DNA from: Apoda limacodes
Lineage: Eukaryota > Arthropoda > Insecta > Lepidoptera > Limacodidae
DNA: 64,000 nucleotides
Assembly (NCBI GenBank): GCA_946406115.1
Contig: OX291547.1
Span: forward strand, 9,987,001-10,051,000
Reading direction: 5' to 3'
Positions 59,244 through 64,000 of the stretch are shown one piece after another (the stretch's first letter is position 1; each line of letters begins with the position of its first letter). Below the pieces are notes generated by a model, which did not search any database, was not told the origin of the DNA, and saw only the letters and a list, made by a program, of their open reading frames with translations. The translations under genes and the position numbers were made by a program.

Positions 59244-60680
59244 AAAAATCGACTGTCATTGCAAAAATCCAGCGTAGTGGGACACATCTTCTAATTTAAT
59301 CTAGCCTATAGCGTCCCACTACTGGGCGAATGCCTCCCCTTCTGCTTTTAATACGCATATAAATAAAATTAAAGGAAAACTCTGGATAAGACTAGACTGG
59401 TTTTTTTTATACTTATACTTACAATTTTATAAGAAAAAATAGTCGAACAATTAACTTTATTCTACTCGAACATTACATAAATTAAATAACAAACGAATTA
59501 CACTAAAATATTAATTTCGCTCAAAATTTGGTATAAAATATAATGCATTGGACTAAGAGTGTTGTATTTTAAAACGCGCTTACTTTTGTTTTTCCGATAA
59601 CCTTATGGCGAAGTGGCAACCGGCCGCGTTGCAGTCGTTTACGACATTCTTCTACTGCGTTTGAAAACGTTTGCTAGGGATTAGGAGGGATTCTTTGCAT
59701 TTCGTTGATTTCGCTTATTATTTCGTGAGGTTTGCTAAGGTTAATTAGCAGGTTGTTATTATAACAATTCGAAGATTTGAATAGGTTAGGAATTTTATGA
59801 TTAGTGACGGATTACTGATTATTACTTAATTATTAGATTTAAAAGAAGTTTGAACTGAATACTTTATTTAATTGTTAGGTATTTAGTACTCTTAGTTTTC
59901 TAGGTTTAATTTACAGTTAGGCTGTACTTCGAATCGCGTTCGTGTTTATAAGTAAGTACTCTTCTAGTATTCTAGGTTTAGTTTATTTAGTTAGATATTA
60001 CTTCGTTTCGTTTAAAAATATCATTAATTTAGCTGTATTTCAGTACTAGGTAGGTCATACCTTTGGTAGAAAGTTCATTGATTATTAATTATTTTGAAAT
60101 AAATAATGAACGCGAATGGGCAATAAGAAAAACTGTTGCTACTGTACAAGAATCATAACCGGAAAAAAGAAAAGAAAGATTTGTAAAAATAAAAAACTAC
60201 TCCTAAAAAGAAAAAAAAAGTGTCAAATAAGAAAATCTAATAAAATAAATCAATATGCCCATGTTTCTACAAAAAGAAGTGAAATCCCACCAAAAACATT
60301 CTGTAAAAAACTAGCCAAGTATCGATGAAGCTGCTTGTTTATCTCTAAAAAGTAATGAAATCTAGACAAAGTCGTGCCAAGTCTAAGTTAATGTTGTGTG
60401 ACTTGGCTTGGTACACAAGGGTGCAAAACCAGGTGCTCCATGACACCATTGCACCAATCTGTCGCCAGAACCGCTACCCATTGACGATGGAAAATTGCCA
60501 CTTAGAAAACGTTGATTCAATAACCAGTCAATTGTAGGCTTAATAAAGCTGCGTATTTCAATAATACTTATGTATAGGCGAGCCTGAAACAAACAGTATA
60601 AAAAATTATTTCCAGTACAGACGGACTTCTAACTCACTACTCAAGACTGTTTGCAATAAGCCATAGAAATTATACTACAG
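59244..60680. other. no recognised genes
   Basis: Contains a 'GCGTCCCACTACTGGGCGAA' repeat fragment near 59305. Otherwise AT-rich; the short Lys-rich frame at 60116-60328 reflects A-rich composition. Confidence 0.4.
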
Positions 60681-60684
60681 AATA

Positions 60685-61090
60685 TTATAAATATAGATGA
60701 ATACATTCATAGCAAAGATACAGTCAAAAGATTAACCTCGAGCCAGGATTTGAACCTGCAACCCTTACTTTCCGTGTAAGTGCTCTACCATGGGCTATCG
60801 AGGCACAATTCTGGTCAACTGGAACGTCACATAAAACTCTTAGCAACTTAGTTTTCATCTTTTGACTGCATCTTGGCTATGAAAGTATTTATTTATATTT
60901 ATGATATAGCTATAGATATGGCATGTGTAATATATTTTCTTCTAAGACTAGAACTTTCAGAAAGTCAAAAACGAAGAGAGATTATTTCTATGTATGTATG
61001 TATATTTATATTGTATTTCTTAATCCTATGAAGATTTTGTGTGTTTAAAGGATTGTTTTTGTACTAGGACTTTATGAGGCTCTAGGAGAA
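60685..61090. repeat. palindromic element with tRNA-like loop and shared right half
   Basis: Arms of about 49 nt (60685-60733 and 60857-60905) are inverted copies; the inner 27 nt match at 25 positions. The 123-nt loop contains the tRNA-like sequence 60735-60804 on the minus strand. The part right of the palindrome (to about 61085) is shared with 39391-39625. Confidence 0.7.
60735..60804 (-). tRNA. tRNA-like sequence (pseudo-tRNA or SINE head), apparent GGA anticodon
   Basis: The 70-nt minus-strand sequence starts GCCTCGATAGCCCATGGTAG and ends GGTTCAAATCCTGGC plus TCGAGGT. The acceptor stem pairs with one G-T; the anticodon stem CTTAC/GTAAG is perfect around loop ACGGAAA. Against a working gene: position 33 is C not T, the D stem has a mismatch (GCCC/GAGC), the T arm has an extra base, and a GGA (Ser) anticodon should come with a long variable arm, which is absent. 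More likely a tRNA-derived repeat. Confidence 0.35.
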
Positions 61091-64000
61091 TATTATGAAT
61101 GTCAGACAATCTTCCAGCTGCGCTTTAAATCAAGAGAGTTTCTATATACTGGCAATCCAAAATGTGAGCTAATCGAAGAGCGAAACCGATAATTATAAAC
61201 TTTTACAGTCACTGTACTAGATTTTACGCAAACTTATTTTAAATATAATTATATAAACCCATATCATGTTTATGTCAAAAGTAAACCCAATATAATAAAT
61301 TTATGTATTAGATATTAATGAACTTAATTAAAATCTGTCAACATTGTACAAATACAAAATATTGTTATTTAATTTTGTAATAGATAAAGAAACGTTTTGG
61401 TTACGTTATAACAGCAAAAAAAAATAACTTATCTATTAAGTATAGAGAGAAATTACAACTCACACTTGATCATTTTTCTTTTTAAATTCTATTACGCCTT
61501 ATCATTCAATTCCTCCCACGACGTCGTCATGAAGTGAGGGGCAAAATGCAAAAATTACCCTTCGCGTTTATCCCCACATAAATAACATTAGCCGAGCCGT
61601 GATAGCGTGCGTGAGAGTGTTTTTGTAATTACCGTATAAATAATATATTACCGTGTATAAATAGTAATTTACCGTATAAATAATGTTTAGCGTGCCATAG
61701 ATTACGGTTACGTTGAATTCACGATACTCTCGTACCTTTAAGATTTCTTGAAAATTATGTTATACCTAATACTAGATATATTTACACTCCATATTTTACG
61801 ACCATAGTTCGTTTGTTTGTCGTCAATAGTTTTTTATGTTTTTTCAAAAATTTCATTAATTAGAAACATTTAATCTAGTGTTTAAATATCTAAAAACTAC
61901 CTTCATCTTCAACGACATTTCTCTACAAAAAAAAATTAACATAAATTTTCTAATTCAAAACTAAATCTTAAAAACACACGCCACTGTGATTAAATTTTCA
62001 TCATCTATAATAAAGTTCATATGAACTCAAACAATATAAATATTTATTAAAATTATCGTATAAAGCGATATGTTCAAAAGGAGCGTAAGCTTAAAGATGG
62101 CGTAAGCAAAATTTCCATGCGTTATCCTTACTTCGGCCTTAATCAGCAAAGTGAGAGACGCTGGAAAATATGAGATACGCAGAAATATTAGAGACATTAC
62201 TCTTGCAAAGCTTTGTCAACATTCACTTGATAAATTTATATTAGCTGGGTTATAACCATAATCATTTTCAGGTGGGTTTTGAGGTAACGCCTCAGTCTGA
62301 TTCAACGCGAAATGAAGATGGAAAGAGATGGGTTGAAATCGAAATGAATAGCTTTCCAAGATTAAATAGATAATAATAGAACAATATATCCATAGCTTAA
62401 TGCTTAGTGTTTTTTGTTTATAAGAGTTATTTTAAAAATATAAATATAAATATTTACCGTGATAACAGAAGTAGACACAAGTTTGTCCTAATCCATAGGA
62501 GGATAAAGTAAATCGATACCCCATTTAAATTTCAGTCTTGTACTAGAATGAACTATTCCCTAAGCGTAATCGGTCTCGTTCTTTTCGGACATGTGCGAAA
62601 GCAAAGAAACAAACTATGGAAGATAAAGAATGAAACAAATGTTTGGCGTAATCGTTCGGTCACAGCGCTGCGTTCAGCGCTAGAAAGAATTGACTTCTTT
62701 CTCAGTTGTTTTACGATGGACGCATGAGTGAAAGCGGGATGCGCGTCCGAACTATGACCGCGAAATCTAGGAAATAAAAGACCTAAGCGTTTCGTGCCTT
62801 GTATAATTACAACTTTAAAGTCCACAACATAAAATTTATTTTACGAAAGAACAGTACAAGTGAATCTAGTACCTGAATTAATTCAGTCAGTAATGTTTCA
62901 TAGTTCATTGATACTTGTCGCTTGACGCTTTTAGTTTAGATGTTATCTGGCACTCAAGTTACTGCATTCGTTATTTATATGTAGTGTTTAATTTATGTGC
63001 ACGGTAGTATGTATTTTAACTGTAAATGTATATATACATATATATGTGTGGTAAATAAATTAATAAATAATGTCATAATTGATTGATAAGTGTTTTGTTG
63101 GCGGTACCTAGTACGTTTGGGCCTTTTTTTAAAGATTTTTACTTTTGATGTGTTAGGTTTAGACATTTAAAATAGCACCAGATAGGCCTAAACGAAGCAC
63201 ATTTGGCTCAGAAAATACTAATGACACTAACTTAAAACGTTACTACAAAGTTAAATTTAGGGAACTGCGAAAATTATAGCAAATTAATTTTGTATGGTTA
63301 ACTTATTTACCCTTAACGAGGTTTTCAAACTAAAGGCTCCTATACGCACACGTATAACGAATCGACTCCACATTTACATATATATATATATGCACTTTTA
63401 CTTTTTACCGAAATTAATATTAAATACTCCTGGGACACACAGACAGACACCGAAGTCATACCAAGGTTCGTTTTTATAATTTTGGTTGGAAACTAAAAAA
63501 TAAGAAGCAAAATACCTACGTACGATGCTGTCGTGTTCGCTAATATACATAGACGCATAGACTGATATGAAAATTGACATGTTTTAGCTCATCCGTACTA
63601 CATAGTGTACTACTGAACTAATAGTACTAGAATACTGTACTAGTACATCTGAAAGAATGTACTAGTACGGAGCGATCTGTTTAGTGACTGAATAAGAACA
63701 AGACTAAATTTTAAATGATAATTTGTACATTTAATAAGAAGAGCATACATACATAATCCTTCCGTCCGTATGTCACCAGGCTGTATCATGAACCGTGATA
63801 GTTAGACAGTTGAAATTTTTACAGTAATGATATATTTCTGTGGCCGCTACTACAACAAATACTAAAAAACATTTTTTTGTTCGATGTTGATAACGGAAAC
63901 AGGTACACGCTTGAAATATTCCCAGAATATTTAGTTATATATTTACTTTAAAAATAAATAATCAAATTAAAATAAAACAAATATTTAAGGGTAGCTCCCA
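61091..64000. other. no recognised genes
   Basis: AT-rich to the end of the window. Noted: a short AT microsatellite at about 63378-63391, a CAGCGCTGCGTTCAGCGCT small palindrome near 62665, and overlapping TACTAGTAC motifs at 63640-63668. No exon or RNA gene recognised. Confidence 0.4.

Noticed and set aside
60355..60537. Short opposing frames near 60.4 kb as a small gene
   Set aside because: Both strands are open by chance for about 60 codons, with no motif or splice support.
62553..62825. 90-codon minus-strand frame as a gene
   Set aside because: No recognisable domain; flanks show only short palindromes and AT-rich DNA.

Overview
The window looks like a piece of a lepidopteran (moth or butterfly) nuclear genome. 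It is AT-rich, has spliceosomal introns, carries an insect homeobox gene with animal-type splice sites, and is littered with short repeats of kinds I associate with moth and butterfly genomes (tRNA-derived SINEs, jockey- and RTE-like LINE fragments, 'GCTTGTTTGCCACC' repeats). The species assignment is inference. I see no bacterial-style operons and no CRISPR array.

Only one real protein-coding gene is supported: the 3' part of an orthologue of Drosophila defective proventriculus (dve), on the + strand. Four coding exons (11125-11313, 11496-11725, 17828-18649, 18752-19411) join in frame into 632 codons plus a stop. They encode the SATB-like CMP/ULD domain, the CUTL domain and two divergent homeodomains. 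The first visible exon begins inside a codon, so the N-terminal exon(s) lie upstream, and I could not find them in bases 1-11124. The long intron 11726-17827 holds a SINE, a 23-bp minisatellite and several repeat-free stretches that are candidate regulatory DNA. An AT-rich 3' UTR probably runs to a poly(A) signal near 21170.

Downstream of dve, 21.7-64 kb is intergenic or intronic DNA dominated by decayed mobile elements. At 21.9-25.4 kb a jockey-like LINE is split by a 1.76-kb foldback element with ~470-bp nearly identical inverted arms and a 3-bp target duplication. At 26.7-27.0 kb is a Tc1/mariner-type transposase relic. At 28.5-29.0 kb is an RTE-like LINE 3' end (minus). At 29.4-29.8 kb is an imperfect palindrome. 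At 30.4-30.9 kb is the C-terminal part of another LINE ORF2. At 36.2-37.0 kb is a further LINE (minus). At 42.9-44.8 kb is a satellite array with a 287-bp higher-order period made of alternating 151- and 136-bp units. At 51.0-51.6 kb is a decayed Crypton-like tyrosine recombinase. At 60.7-61.1 kb is a tRNA-like sequence sitting in the loop of an inverted repeat.

I did not find a convincing new biological system. The observations I rate highest are the nested foldback insertion with its reconstructable empty site, the Crypton-like recombinase relic, the higher-order satellite, the palindromic tRNA-like element, and an unidentified 75-codon coding-like stretch at 59.0-59.2 kb. Family assignments rest on motif recognition by eye; no database search was run.
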